64,000 nucleotides of DNA from Bradyrhizobium sp. LTSP885 (GTDB lineage: Bacteria > Pseudomonadota > Alphaproteobacteria > Rhizobiales > Xanthobacteraceae). The stretch lies in assembly GCF_000938305.1 (NCBI RefSeq), contig NZ_JYMT01000006.1, positions 62,001 through 126,000 on the forward strand, in the 5' to 3' direction. The position numbers were made by a program, and so were the translations under genes. Below are positions 1-8,764 of the stretch, piece after piece (position 1 is the first letter of the stretch; each line of letters begins with the position of its first letter). The notes beneath the pieces are model-generated. The model was given only the letters and a program-made list of their open reading frames with translations, ran no database searches and was not told where the DNA came from.

Positions 1-710
1 ACCAGCAGCGGCGGCAGGCCGGTGAGATCGGCGTAGAGCGGCGACGCCAGCGGATTACAGGGGTTGCCATCCTTGCCGAGATAATTCCTGGCGAGCGCCA
101 GGATCATTGCGCGCTGGTGGATCGGATCGGCCTTGGCCCGGCTCTCGTAGCTCGCACCGGCAGCAGTGAGATCGGTCCAGGGCGACATCAGCGCGCCCGC
201 CGCAGGCAACGGCTCCCCGCGGTCGCGCGCGGCCAACATCGCGCCGAGTACGAGATTACCGCCGGCGGAATCGCCCGCGAAGGCGATGCCGGAAGGCCGC
301 AGACCCTGATCGCCCAGATAGCGATATGCGTTCAGCGCGTCATCCAGTGCTGCCGGGAAACGATGCTCCGGCGCCAGGCGGTAATTGATCGCCAGTACAC
401 GGCAACCGCTGGCTTCGGCAATCCGCGCGATCAGGTCGCGATGCGAGGCTACCGAGCCGATGCGAAAGCCGCCGCCGTGGAAATAGAGGATTGCCTTGTC
501 GTGCGGCGCGTCTGCCGGCACGATCCATTCACCGTCGACGCCGCCGGCGGAAACATGCCGGCCCGACACCGGCACCGAACAGCCGGCAAAGGCCGCGTCC
601 CAGTCGCTGCGCATCTGCGCGACTGACGTATCGCGGGTCCAGTTGCGATAGATCGCACGCAACCGCTCGATCGCACGATCGACCTCGCTATCGTTGGCCG
701 CACCGTTCAT
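1..710 (-). CDS. alpha/beta hydrolase, HSL-type esterase (3' end outside window)
   Basis: The minus-strand frame starting at 710 (ATG) is open to base 1, so about 236 N-terminal residues are visible and the C-terminus with the catalytic Asp/His is missing. It has the HGGGF oxyanion-hole motif of hormone-sensitive-lipase esterases and, further on, the GDSAGG nucleophile motif; an RLAPEHRFPAAL-type segment follows the first strand pair, as usual in this family. It starts 2 nt after the stop of the SDR gene and is the last visible gene of the Rieske/CoA operon, so it probably hydrolyses an ester or lactone in that pathway. Substrate unknown. Confidence 0.85.
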   Translation of the reverse strand, partial: MNGAANDSEVDRAIERLRAIYRNWTRDTSVAQMRSDWDAAFAGCSVPVSGRHVSAGGVDGEWIVPADAPHDKAILYFHGGGFRIGSVASHRDLIARIAEASGCRVLAINYRLAPEHRFPAALDDALNAYRYLGDQGLRPSGIAFAGDSAGGNLVLGAMLAARDRGEPLPAAGALMSPWTDLTAAGASYESRAKADPIHQRAMILALARNYLGKDGNPCNPLASPLYADLTGLPPLL

Positions 711-711
711 C

Positions 712-1464
712 TCAGCCGCCGATCCCCATGCCGCCGGAGACGCCGAGCGTCTCGCCGGTGATGTAGGCGGCCTGGTCCGACGCCAGGAAGCGCGCCGCGG
801 CTGCCACCTCCTCGGGCTCGCCGAGGCGGCCGAGCAACGTCGCATCCGTCATCGCCCGCAGGATCTTGTCGCCGCCTTTGGCCATCGCCTGCTCCAGCAT
901 CGGTGTCCGGATCGGCCCCGGCGCGATCGCGTTTGCGGTGATGCCGAAGCGCGCGTTCTCGCGCGCGATGCTCTTGGTGAAGGCAATCACGCCGCCCTTG
1001 GCCGCGGAATAGACCGAGCCGCCCTTGGAGCCGAGCCGTGCGGCCTCCGAGGTGATGTTGATGATGCGGCCGAAGCGCGCCGCCTGCATCGCCGGCAGCA
1101 CGGCCTGGGTGCATGCGAGCACCGAGGTGAGATTGACCGCGAACAATCTGGCCCAGTCCTCCGCCGTGGTCTCGGTGAAGAAGGCGTGCTGGTCGATTCC
1201 AGCATTGTTGACGAGGATGTCGAACGGACCATCCTGCGCAATGACCGCCTGTACCGCTTTGACGTCGCTGACATCAAGTCCTGCGATGCCGGCGTTGATC
1301 TCCTGTGCGAGGTCCGAGGCTGCCGCAACGTCGAGATCGGCGATCACGACCTTGGCGCCCGCGCCAGCGAAACTTCGCGCGATCGCCGCGCCAATGCCCC
1401 GCGCACCGCCGGAGACGAAGGCACGGCGGCCATCGAGACGCCCGAATGGCAAGGCGCCGGCCAT
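712..1464 (-). CDS. SDR-family oxidoreductase (FabG-like)
   Basis: A 250-aa classical short-chain dehydrogenase. It has the N-terminal cofactor motif GGARGIGAA, the NNAG motif after beta-4, a catalytic Ser (ITSEAA region) and the YSAAK Tyr/Lys pair, and it ends in a usual GGMGIGG tail. It probably oxidises or reduces a hydroxy/keto acyl-CoA with NAD(P). It sits 3 nt after the enoyl-CoA hydratase stop and before the esterase, in an operon with the Rieske dioxygenase. A beta-oxidation-like 3-hydroxyacyl-CoA dehydrogenase step or a dihydrodiol dehydrogenase step would both fit. The exact substrate cannot be read from the sequence. Confidence 0.88.
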   Translation of the reverse strand: MAGALPFGRLDGRRAFVSGGARGIGAAIARSFAGAGAKVVIADLDVAAASDLAQEINAGIAGLDVSDVKAVQAVIAQDGPFDILVNNAGIDQHAFFTETTAEDWARLFAVNLTSVLACTQAVLPAMQAARFGRIINITSEAARLGSKGGSVYSAAKGGVIAFTKSIARENARFGITANAIAPGPIRTPMLEQAMAKGGDKILRAMTDATLLGRLGEPEEVAAAARFLASDQAAYITGETLGVSGGMGIGG

Positions 1465-1467
1465 GCC

Positions 1468-2262
1468 TCAACGCCCCGTGAAGATCGGTTTGCGCCGCTC
1501 GATCACGGCGGCAAGGCCCTCGCGCGCGTCGGCCATGCCTGACAGTTCGGCCACCGTGCGCGCCTCCTCCGACAGGCATTGCTCGATGCTAGTGCCGGTG
1601 CCGGCCCAGACCAACCGCTTGGTCGCCGCCAGCGCCTTCGGCGCGCCGGCCGCGAGTTCACGCGCCAGCGCCAGCGAGGCGTCGGCAAGTTCGTGGTCGG
1701 GCACGACCTTGGTCACGATGCCCATCTGCAGCGCCTCGGCGGCGGGGATCACGGGATTGGTCAGCAGGATCGACATCGCGCGCCGCAGGCCGACTAGCCG
1801 TGACAGCGTAACGGAGACGCCGGCATCCGGTGCCATCGCGACCCGCGTCGCGCCGGCCAGAAACTTGGCCGACTCCGCCGCGATCACGATGTCGGAGGCG
1901 CAAACGAGACCGAAGCCACCACCGCCTGCAGCAAAGCCCTGCACTGAGGTAATCACGGGCGCTTCGAGCCGCAGCAGGCCAGTTACCGCGTTTTGCAAGT
2001 AAGCCGTCGCCTGGCGGATGTAATCCGGCAGCTTCTCGCCCTTGGACAGGAAGGCGCGCACATCGCCGCCGGCGCAGAAATTCGCACCCTCACCGCTCAG
2101 CAGCACTACGCGGAGGCCCGGATGGCCGTGGCAGACCATGATTGCGTCGCATAGCGCCCGGAGCAACTCGGCGCTCATGCCGTTGGCTGCATCGGGGCGG
2201 TTGAGCCGCAGTCGCGCGATGCCGTCGTCGATGTCGAGCAGAACGGGTCCCTTGTCGATCAT
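1468..2262 (-). CDS. enoyl-CoA hydratase/isomerase family protein
   Basis: A 264-aa crotonase-fold protein. The oxyanion-hole segments are visible as a GANFCAGGDVRAF motif near residue 65 and a GFAAGGGGFGLVCASD motif near residue 110. The length is normal for the family. It is expected to hydrate, isomerise or cleave an acyl-CoA made by the ligase encoded upstream at 5733-7286. The gene follows the dioxygenase beta subunit by 14 nt, so it is co-transcribed. The glutamates typical of true hydratases are not obvious, so isomerase or hydrolase activity is possible. Confidence 0.88.
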   Translation of the reverse strand: MIDKGPVLLDIDDGIARLRLNRPDAANGMSAELLRALCDAIMVCHGHPGLRVVLLSGEGANFCAGGDVRAFLSKGEKLPDYIRQATAYLQNAVTGLLRLEAPVITSVQGFAAGGGGFGLVCASDIVIAAESAKFLAGATRVAMAPDAGVSVTLSRLVGLRRAMSILLTNPVIPAAEALQMGIVTKVVPDHELADASLALARELAAGAPKALAATKRLVWAGTGTSIEQCLSEEARTVAELSGMADAREGLAAVIERRKPIFTGR

Positions 2263-2276
2263 AGCCGAGACCTTTC

Positions 2277-2774
2277 CTAAACCAGGAATGAGAGCGTGTA
2301 GATCGCCTTGTCGTTGTTGACGAGGACGACCTTCTTGGCAGCCATCCGCAATTCGCCGTCGACATGGCGCAGCCGGTATTCATTGCGCGCGGCCCACAGC
2401 GTGTCGTCGCGCAGGCTCGATTCGAAGATCAGGCTGTTGCTGGCGACCGCGATGTCGCCGTCATCAGGCTGCTGGTCCATCAATTCGATGTTGGAGATGA
2501 GCCGGCGCAAGTTGGACTGCGGCGTCTGGGTGAAATGCTTGCCGGTCATCAGCTGCCGGACCCGCAGCGTGATCCGCGAGCGGTTGTCGTAGATGATCGA
2601 CATCTGCCGCTCCGGGTCGATGTCCGCGCCATTGGCCGGCACCCAGTAGACGCCGTCATCGGTCCAGAGCTTTTCCCAGGCTTCGTATTGATGCTCGTCC
2701 TGCAGCCGCGCCTCGCGATAGAGGAAGGCGGTCACGGCGCTCATCAGCGTGGCGCTGCTCTCGCGCGACAACAT
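2277..2774 (-). CDS. aromatic-ring-hydroxylating dioxygenase beta subunit
   Basis: A 165-aa NTF2-like small subunit, normal length for the BenB/AntB/HcaF family, with the family pattern EARLQDEHQYEAWEKLW near the N-terminus and ITLRVRQL in the middle. It has a structural role in an alpha3beta3 oxygenase. The start is the ATG at 2774, which overlaps the alpha-subunit stop as TGATG; a TTG one codon earlier is less likely. This overlap couples translation of the two subunits. Confidence 0.9.
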   Translation of the reverse strand: MLSRESSATLMSAVTAFLYREARLQDEHQYEAWEKLWTDDGVYWVPANGADIDPERQMSIIYDNRSRITLRVRQLMTGKHFTQTPQSNLRRLISNIELMDQQPDDGDIAVASNSLIFESSLRDDTLWAARNEYRLRHVDGELRMAAKKVVLVNNDKAIYTLSFLV

Positions 2775-4033
2775 CAAGCCGGCTCCATCAGCTTGCGGTA
2801 ATGGCTCCAGATGCCGCGCGACGGCACCTCATCGGTGACGTGGCCGACCGTGAAGCCGAGTTCGTCGCGGCGCTCGCGCTTCTCGCCGCGCCCGAGGAAT
2901 ATCCATTCGGGATTGCGCGCCAGAACGCCGCGGTGGCAGCGCTCGTACATTTCGGAATCATCCGCGAGCAGGAAGCCGGCCGGGCCGACCGAGCCCATGG
3001 TCTGCTGGCGCAGCCGCCGGTTCAGGTCCGGCGCGCCCTTGAACTGCAGCGCCGTGACATGCTGCACGCTGTCGTCGACGCCGAGCGGCTGGATCACGAA
3101 CATCTGGATTTCGGCGATGAACAGGTTCGGGAAGATCATCACATGCGGCGTGCCGTCGATCATGATCTCGCGCGCCGCGGTGTCGCCATAAGCTGCTTTC
3201 ATCCGCGCCGTATAATCCGGCAGCCGCTCCTCGCTGGTGCCGAACCAGCTCATCGGTGCGCCGCGCTTGCGGAACTCGGGGCGCAGGTCGATCTCGGTAT
3301 GGCCATTGCCATAGTCGCGCGTCAGCGCGGTCGAGGCGCCGCCATAGAGCTTGCCGATCATGCTGTCGGCGACGCCGAAGATCGAGGTGTGCACGAAGGC
3401 CGGATGATAGCCGTCGCACTCGTTCTCCAGAATGAACTTCCAGTTGGCCTTGACGCGATGCTTGAGGAAGCCTGCGGTGACCTCGACCTCGCCTTCCGGC
3501 GAACTACGCACCAGACGGTCGATGGTCTCAGCGGCGCCGCCGAGATGCTGCTTCAGCGTCGGCCCGTCGGCGGCGAACGAGCCGAACACGAAGCCACGAT
3601 AGGATTCGACGCGCGTCACCCGCCCGAGCGCGAGCTGGGATTTGTCCTGCCCCTCATAACCGTCAGGGAAGGCGTAGCCGACCAGGCGGCCGTCATTGGC
3701 AAAGGTCCAGGAGTGAAACGGACAGGTGAAGGAACGTGCATTGCCGCGCTCATAGGAGCAAACTTGGTTGCCGCGGTGCGAGCAGCGGTTAAGCAGCAGG
3801 TTCACCTTGCCCTGCTCATCGCGCGTCATGATGATGGATTGCGGGCCGATCGACTTGATGACGTAGTCGTTGACGTTAGGCACCTCGCTCTCGTGCCCGA
3901 CATAGACCCAGGTCCGGTACCAGATGTTCTTGAGTTCCGCCTCGAAGATCGCGGAATCGGTGTAGAGCGAGCCGTGCACCCGGTCGGGTCGGATCAGGCG
4001 CTCCCACGGCGAGACGCCGGTCATCACGTTCAT
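2774..4033 (-). CDS. Rieske 2Fe-2S aromatic-ring-hydroxylating dioxygenase alpha subunit
   Basis: A 419-aa large subunit. Rieske cluster ligands are C84/H86 and C104/H107 (CSH...CPFH). The catalytic domain has the ENECDGYHPAFVH motif, giving D207 as electron bridge and H210/H215 as mononuclear-iron ligands. It hydroxylates an aromatic or other unsaturated ring with O2 and electrons from a ferredoxin or reductase. No reductase gene is present in this cluster, so electrons must come from elsewhere. The ATG at 4033 has a GGGAG ribosome site. A putative operator (4087-4098) lies about 55 bp upstream. Overall it resembles benzoate/anthranilate-type oxygenases, but the substrate is unknown. Confidence 0.93.
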   Translation of the reverse strand: MNVMTGVSPWERLIRPDRVHGSLYTDSAIFEAELKNIWYRTWVYVGHESEVPNVNDYVIKSIGPQSIIMTRDEQGKVNLLLNRCSHRGNQVCSYERGNARSFTCPFHSWTFANDGRLVGYAFPDGYEGQDKSQLALGRVTRVESYRGFVFGSFAADGPTLKQHLGGAAETIDRLVRSSPEGEVEVTAGFLKHRVKANWKFILENECDGYHPAFVHTSIFGVADSMIGKLYGGASTALTRDYGNGHTEIDLRPEFRKRGAPMSWFGTSEERLPDYTARMKAAYGDTAAREIMIDGTPHVMIFPNLFIAEIQMFVIQPLGVDDSVQHVTALQFKGAPDLNRRLRQQTMGSVGPAGFLLADDSEMYERCHRGVLARNPEWIFLGRGEKRERRDELGFTVGHVTDEVPSRGIWSHYRKLMEPA

Positions 4034-4086
4034 CGTTCCGTCTCCCTCGCTGGCCGCGTCCGTCGGCTTTCTTCGTGCTCTCTATA

Positions 4087-4110
4087 ATAATCCGAACGAC
4101 CGTTTAGTAA
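4087..4110. promoter_or_regulatory. putative operator, copy A (upstream of Rieske dioxygenase operon)
   Basis: The 12-mer ATAATCCGAACG at 4087-4098 is repeated exactly at 7378-7389, upstream of the acyl-CoA ligase. In both copies an imperfect CCG-N6-CG(G/T) dyad is centred on it. This is the kind of site used by TetR-family regulators of acyl-CoA genes. No regulator gene is visible in the window. Confidence 0.55.
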
Positions 4111-4159
4111 ATAGCATGACCGAGCCGAATCGGCAAGCTTCTTTGCGGGCAAGCGCGCT

Positions 4160-4663
4160 TCAACCTCGCGCGGCGTCGCCGTCGCCGCCTGCGATCTGTT
4201 GCAGCATCGATTTCGGCGTTGTCGCGAGTTCGATCTTGAGCTGATCGCAGATCGCGCGCCGCAGCAAGCGCTCGATCTCGTTCGCCGCATCCGGATCGGC
4301 CGTACGCGCGCCCTCACCGCTCGCCCAGAGCAGAAGCTGTCCGAGCAGCCTGTCGCCGTCGTCGCGCAATGCCTCGATCTGCGCGGCCTCGGCGTTTTCG
4401 CGTGCGATGCGGGGCGTTGCGGGAATTGGCGGATGATCCATCCCGTTCGCCTGCTGCCTGACCGCAGCAAATGCGTCGTCCTGCAAGCGGACCTGATCCA
4501 GCAGTGGCCCCGGCTTCCAGTCCGCAGCGAGCTTCAGCCCGTTCAGCGCATAGATCGCGGAGAACACCTGACCGCGGACGAAATCGTCGCCGTTGTTCGG
4601 CACAATATGGGTCTGCAAGGCGTCGATGATGCCCTCGATCAACCGCTCGAAAGACGCGCTCAT
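4160..4663 (-). CDS. conserved hypothetical protein, partner of the APH-fold kinase
   Basis: A 167-aa soluble, mostly helical protein with no motif I recognise. The ATG at 4663 overlaps the stop of the phosphotransferase gene (ATGA), which gives strong translational coupling and fixes the start. A longer in-frame extension upstream lies inside the kinase gene and is rejected. Small proteins of this kind sit next to acyl-CoA-dehydrogenase-associated aminoglycoside-phosphotransferase-like genes, so it may be an accessory of that enzyme. Function unknown. Confidence 0.75.
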   Translation of the reverse strand: MSASFERLIEGIIDALQTHIVPNNGDDFVRGQVFSAIYALNGLKLAADWKPGPLLDQVRLQDDAFAAVRQQANGMDHPPIPATPRIARENAEAAQIEALRDDGDRLLGQLLLWASGEGARTADPDAANEIERLLRRAICDQLKIELATTPKSMLQQIAGGDGDAARG

Positions 4664-5733
4664 GCCGCAGCCTCCAGCGCCCGTTCGAAGGCCCTCACGA
4701 TCGAAGGCATCTGGCTCGCCATCACGGCCATCCGCATGTCGTTGAAGCGATCGACCTCGAAGGCGCGCACGGCGCACATCTGGATCGCCGCGGCCTGATA
4801 CAGCGCGTATGCTTCGTAGAATGCGAGGCTTTTGGCCGAGACCGGAATTCCAGAGGCGCGCTGATAGAGCTCGATCACCTCGGCGCGCTCGACCACGCCG
4901 TAGAGCTTTTTGCTCCTGGCGTTGAAGGTCGGCATCAGTGCCCAGGCCAGATCTTCATGGGGATCGCCAAGATGGGTCAGCTCCCAATCGAGGATGGCGA
5001 CGATATTCTTGTCGTGCTCGATGAAGTTACCGATCCTGTAGTCGCCATGCACGATGGTCCGGCGCGGCGGCTGCGGGCAGTTCTCCTGCAACCATCGTCC
5101 GCCCCAGTCGAGTAGCGGATAGTAGCGCGCCGTCGGACGCGCCAGCGACGCACGCCAGGCTGCGATGGCGCTGACCTCGGCGCGCTCGCCTCCGCCCTGC
5201 AACGACGCCAGCGGCGTCGTGCGTGCGTCGATCCGGTGCAATTCACCCAGGATGTTCAGGAACTGCAGGGCGATGACGCGCCTATGGTCCTCGCCGAGTT
5301 GGCTCGCGGCCCAGGGCGCGGGAACGTCGCCCTCGACATGGACGCAGATGAAGAAGGGAAAGCCGATCTCGGCTCCGTCCTGCTCGAACGACACCAGTGC
5401 CGGAACCGGAACATTGCTGCCGGCCAGCGACTGCAACGCATGGACCTGGGGCAGCACCGAATAGGGCGCGAACAATCCGTTGGGCGGACCGACGCGCAGG
5501 ATCAACTTGCGATCGGATCTATCCGCCGAGCGAGCGATGAAGCCATACGTGATCCAGGAGAAGCCGGATGACTTGCGGGAGAAGCTGATGATCTCGACCC
5601 CGCCTCCAGATGTCCGGGCGAGATAACGCGCGAGTGCGCCCCGCACCGCGTCATCATTGACGACGTCCGGGCGGCGAACAGGCGCCGGCACGGGACGCGG
5701 CAAACCGTCGGATCGTATGGCGGTGTCCTGCAT
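4660..5733 (-). CDS. phosphotransferase family protein (APH/ACAD10-kinase-like)
   Basis: A 357-aa aminoglycoside-phosphotransferase-fold kinase. The catalytic loop HGDYRIGNF and the metal-binding ILDWELTHLGDP motif are both present, followed by DLAWAL, the usual pattern of the subgroup found with acyl-CoA dehydrogenases and ligases. Homologues related to ACAD10/11 phosphorylate 4-hydroxyacyl-CoA intermediates, so a hydroxyacyl substrate is plausible here. The start is taken as ATG 5733, which overlaps the ligase stop as TGATG; an upstream start at 5763 lies inside the ligase gene. Confidence 0.87.
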   Translation of the reverse strand: MQDTAIRSDGLPRPVPAPVRRPDVVNDDAVRGALARYLARTSGGGVEIISFSRKSSGFSWITYGFIARSADRSDRKLILRVGPPNGLFAPYSVLPQVHALQSLAGSNVPVPALVSFEQDGAEIGFPFFICVHVEGDVPAPWAASQLGEDHRRVIALQFLNILGELHRIDARTTPLASLQGGGERAEVSAIAAWRASLARPTARYYPLLDWGGRWLQENCPQPPRRTIVHGDYRIGNFIEHDKNIVAILDWELTHLGDPHEDLAWALMPTFNARSKKLYGVVERAEVIELYQRASGIPVSAKSLAFYEAYALYQAAAIQMCAVRAFEVDRFNDMRMAVMASQMPSIVRAFERALEAAA

Positions 5734-7286
5734 CAGTTGACCGACCTCGTATAGCCACGCCATTTTTCATCGCGCAGCGCCGACTTCATGATCTTGCCGG
5801 ACCCCGTCAGCGGCAGTGGCTCGCGACGGATATCCACGGAACGCGGGCACTTGTAGCCGGCGATCAGGCTGCGGCAATGTGCGATCACAAGTTCCGCATC
5901 GAGCGTGGCGCCATCCTTCGGCACGACGATCGCATGCACCGCCTCACCCCATTGCGGATCGGGGACCGCGATGACGGCGCATTCCCTGACATGCTCGTGC
6001 TGGAAGATAGCGTTCTCGACTTCGCCGGAATAGACATTCTCGCCGCCGGACACGATCATGTCCTTCAGGCGGTCGACGATGTAGACGAAGCCGTCCTCGT
6101 CCATCCAGGCGCCGTCCCCGGTATGAAGCCATCCGTTGCGCAGTACGCGCGCGGTCTCTTCGGGCTTGCGCCAATATCCCAGCATGACGCCGGCGCCGCG
6201 GATCGCGATCTCGCCGACCGATCCGCGCGGCACTTCCAAGCCGGCCGCGTCGACGATACGGATCTCGACGCCCGGCGCCGCGCGTCCCGCGGATTTCCGC
6301 TTTGCCGCCAGCGGCCCCTCCAGCGCGTGGTACTCCCAGGGCAGGATCGTTGCCAGCGCTGCGCTCTCGGTCATGCCGTAGCCCTGGTGAAAGCGCCAGC
6401 TCGGCAGCACGCGCATCAGCTTGACCAGCAGCGCGTCGGGCATCGGAGATGCGCCATATTCGCAATTCTTGACGCTGCTAAGATCATAAGTCCCGAACGA
6501 CGGATGATTGAGCAGCATGTTGAGCATGGTCGGCACAAACAGGCAGTAATCCACTCTGTGCTCGGCGATCGCCTTCATCGCCAGCTCAGGATCGAATTTT
6601 GGAATCGTGATATGCGTGCCGCCGACCAGCGTCAGCGCAATCATCGGCGAGGTCCCGGCCAGATGGAACAACCCGGCCGAGTGCAGGTATCTTGTGTCCT
6701 CGCGGAACCGGAGCGCGTAGATCCAGACCAGCGATTCATAGATGATGTTGGCGTGTGACAGCATCACGCCCTTGGGAAAGCCCGTGGTCCCGCCGGTGTA
6801 GAAGATGCCGGCGAGATCGTTGTAGGCGCCTGAGGCATCCTCGATCGGCGCATGCGCCATGAGCTCATCATAGCGCTGCATGCCGTCAGGGACTTGCCCA
6901 TCGTCCAGATAGACTATCGCGGTAAGGGATTTTGCGCTTCGGAGCGCGGTTGCGGCCTCGGCGAAGGTCTTGTCGACCAGCAGCAGCTTCGGCGTGGAGT
7001 CGTCGATCGCATAGGCGTTCTCCGCCACGGCCCAGCGGGTGTTGAGGGGCACGGCGACTGCGCCGGCCCAAGCGATGGCATAGAGCGCCTCGATATAGAG
7101 ATCGCTGTTGTGCGCGAGAATGGCGACGCGATCGCCGGCCTCGATGCCGAGCCTGCGCAATCCCCCGGCCGCACAGGCAACGCGCCGGCCGATCTCCTTC
7201 CAGCTCCGCGACCTCCCCGCATGGATCGTGCCGGGCGCATCCTTGCGCAATTGCACCGCTGAAGTGAGAGCCTGCGTCAGCTTCAT
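5733..7286 (-). CDS. class I adenylate-forming acyl-CoA synthetase
   Basis: A 517-aa AMP-binding enzyme. It has the P-loop YTGGTTGFPKGVMLSH, the A5 GYGMTE motif, the GWLHTGDGAWMDEDGF and DRLKDMI hinge motifs, and the C-terminal GSGKIMK catalytic Lys. It activates a carboxylic acid with ATP and CoA and is the likely entry enzyme of the downstream dioxygenase pathway. It has a strong GAGGAGGAAAC ribosome site directly before ATG 7286. It is the first gene of a minus-strand operon (ligase, kinase, small partner) and lies behind the second copy of the shared operator. Confidence 0.92.
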   Translation of the reverse strand: MKLTQALTSAVQLRKDAPGTIHAGRSRSWKEIGRRVACAAGGLRRLGIEAGDRVAILAHNSDLYIEALYAIAWAGAVAVPLNTRWAVAENAYAIDDSTPKLLLVDKTFAEAATALRSAKSLTAIVYLDDGQVPDGMQRYDELMAHAPIEDASGAYNDLAGIFYTGGTTGFPKGVMLSHANIIYESLVWIYALRFREDTRYLHSAGLFHLAGTSPMIALTLVGGTHITIPKFDPELAMKAIAEHRVDYCLFVPTMLNMLLNHPSFGTYDLSSVKNCEYGASPMPDALLVKLMRVLPSWRFHQGYGMTESAALATILPWEYHALEGPLAAKRKSAGRAAPGVEIRIVDAAGLEVPRGSVGEIAIRGAGVMLGYWRKPEETARVLRNGWLHTGDGAWMDEDGFVYIVDRLKDMIVSGGENVYSGEVENAIFQHEHVRECAVIAVPDPQWGEAVHAIVVPKDGATLDAELVIAHCRSLIAGYKCPRSVDIRREPLPLTGSGKIMKSALRDEKWRGYTRSVN

Positions 7287-7377
7287 GTTTCCTCCTCAAC
7301 CACATGCGGCAGCACACGCTTTGCGGATATTTCCGTCATGCCGTGGCCTCGCAGTCCTGTTTCGGAGAAATCAGTTG

Positions 7378-7402
7378 ATAATCCGAACGGACGGTCTATT
7401 AT
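7378..7402. promoter_or_regulatory. putative operator, copy B (divergent ligase / binding-protein region)
   Basis: The exact 12-mer ATAATCCGAACG at 7378-7389 is followed by GACGGTC, giving CCG-N6-CGG. It is located between the acyl-CoA ligase (minus, start 7286) and the ABC binding protein (plus, start 7490), so it could control both directions. It matches copy A at 4087. Confidence 0.55.
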
Positions 7403-7489
7403 TACACACCCGTCGTGAGGGGTAAAGCCTTTGAAGGCCCGCCGCCGGATCAACGAGCCTCGTAAAGAGGGCGCCATTTGGAGGGGACG

Positions 7490-8713
7490 ATGCGAAAGCC
7501 AGTTTTCACGCTTGCGGTCTCGGCGCTCATGCTCGCCGGCGTCTTGGGAACGGCGAACGCCGAGAAGGCCTACGGTCCCGGCGTCAGCGACACCGAGATC
7601 ACGCTCGGTGCCAATGCGCCCTACAGCGGCCCGGCGTCGATCTATGCGAGCTTCCCGAAGACCATGCTCGCCTATTTCGCGATGCTGAACGAGAAAGGCG
7701 GCATCAATGGCCGCCATATCAATTTGCTGACCCGCGATGACGCCTATAGCCCGCCCAAGACCGTCGAGGTGACACGGGCGTTGGTCGAGAACGACAAGGT
7801 GCTCGCGATCATGGCGCCGTTCGGCACGCCGACCAACGCCGCGATTCAGAAATATCTCAACAGCCAAGGCGTCCCGCAGCTTTTGGTGCAAAGCGGCGGC
7901 ACGCGCTGGAACGATCCGAAGCAGTTCCCCTGGACGACGCCCTACTCGCCGACCTACGTCAACGAATCCAGGATCATCGCGCGCTACATCCTCAAGGAGA
8001 AGGCGGATGCCAAGATCGGCGTCCTGATGCAGGCTGACGACATCGGCAAGGATTTCTTGCTCGGCCTCAAGGAAGGGCTCGGCGCGAAAGCCGACATAAT
8101 GATCGTCAAGGAGGCGATGTACCAGTCGACCGAGCCCACCATCGATTCGCAGATCGTGAATCTCAAGGCGTCCGGTGCCGATACCATCCTGATCGCCGCA
8201 CAGAACAAGTTCGCGTCGATGGCGATCCGCAAGATCCATGAGCTCGGATGGCAGCCGCTGATCTTCCTCGGCTCGACCGCGAATTCGATCGGCGGCGTGC
8301 TGGTGCCGGCCGGGCTCGAGGCGTCTACCGGCATTCTGACCACCACATCCTACAAGACGCCCAACGACCCGACCTGGGCGAACGACAAGGGCATGACCGA
8401 CTATCTCGCCTTTGCCGCGAAATATCTGCCAGGCATGGACCCCAACGACGTGATCGCGGTCACCGGCTACACCACCGCGCAGCTCGGCGCGATTATTCTT
8501 GAGCGTTGCCACGACAATCTCACGCGCGAGAACGTGCTGAAGCAGGCCACCAATTTGAGCGGCATCGCGCTGCCGATGCTGCTTCCGGGAATCACGATCC
8601 AGACCACGCCGCAGGACTATGCGGCGATCACCGAGCGCCGCTTCGCCCGCTTCGACGGCAAGACCTGGGTGCTGTTCGGCGACATCGTCGGTGCGGGGCC
8701 GGCAAAGGACTGA
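7490..8713 (+). CDS. ABC transporter substrate-binding protein, branched-chain-amino-acid (Liv) type
   Basis: A 407-aa periplasmic-binding protein type I. The signal peptide is MRKPVFTLAVSALMLAGVLG with cleavage after ANA. It is followed by the ITLGANAPYSGPAS opening and a NEKGGINGRHINLLTRDDAY segment typical of the LivK family. Members of this subgroup often bind aromatic or other carboxylic acids rather than amino acids. The start is ATG 7490 with GAGGGG upstream. No Liv permease or ATPase genes are adjacent, so it must use a transporter encoded elsewhere. Its position opposite the ligase suggests it imports the pathway substrate. Confidence 0.9.
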   Translation: MRKPVFTLAVSALMLAGVLGTANAEKAYGPGVSDTEITLGANAPYSGPASIYASFPKTMLAYFAMLNEKGGINGRHINLLTRDDAYSPPKTVEVTRALVENDKVLAIMAPFGTPTNAAIQKYLNSQGVPQLLVQSGGTRWNDPKQFPWTTPYSPTYVNESRIIARYILKEKADAKIGVLMQADDIGKDFLLGLKEGLGAKADIMIVKEAMYQSTEPTIDSQIVNLKASGADTILIAAQNKFASMAIRKIHELGWQPLIFLGSTANSIGGVLVPAGLEASTGILTTTSYKTPNDPTWANDKGMTDYLAFAAKYLPGMDPNDVIAVTGYTTAQLGAIILERCHDNLTRENVLKQATNLSGIALPMLLPGITIQTTPQDYAAITERRFARFDGKTWVLFGDIVGAGPAKD

Positions 8714-8764
8714 CCGGCGCGACGCATCTGATGACCGGGACGGCTTGAACAAGGAACAAGAACA

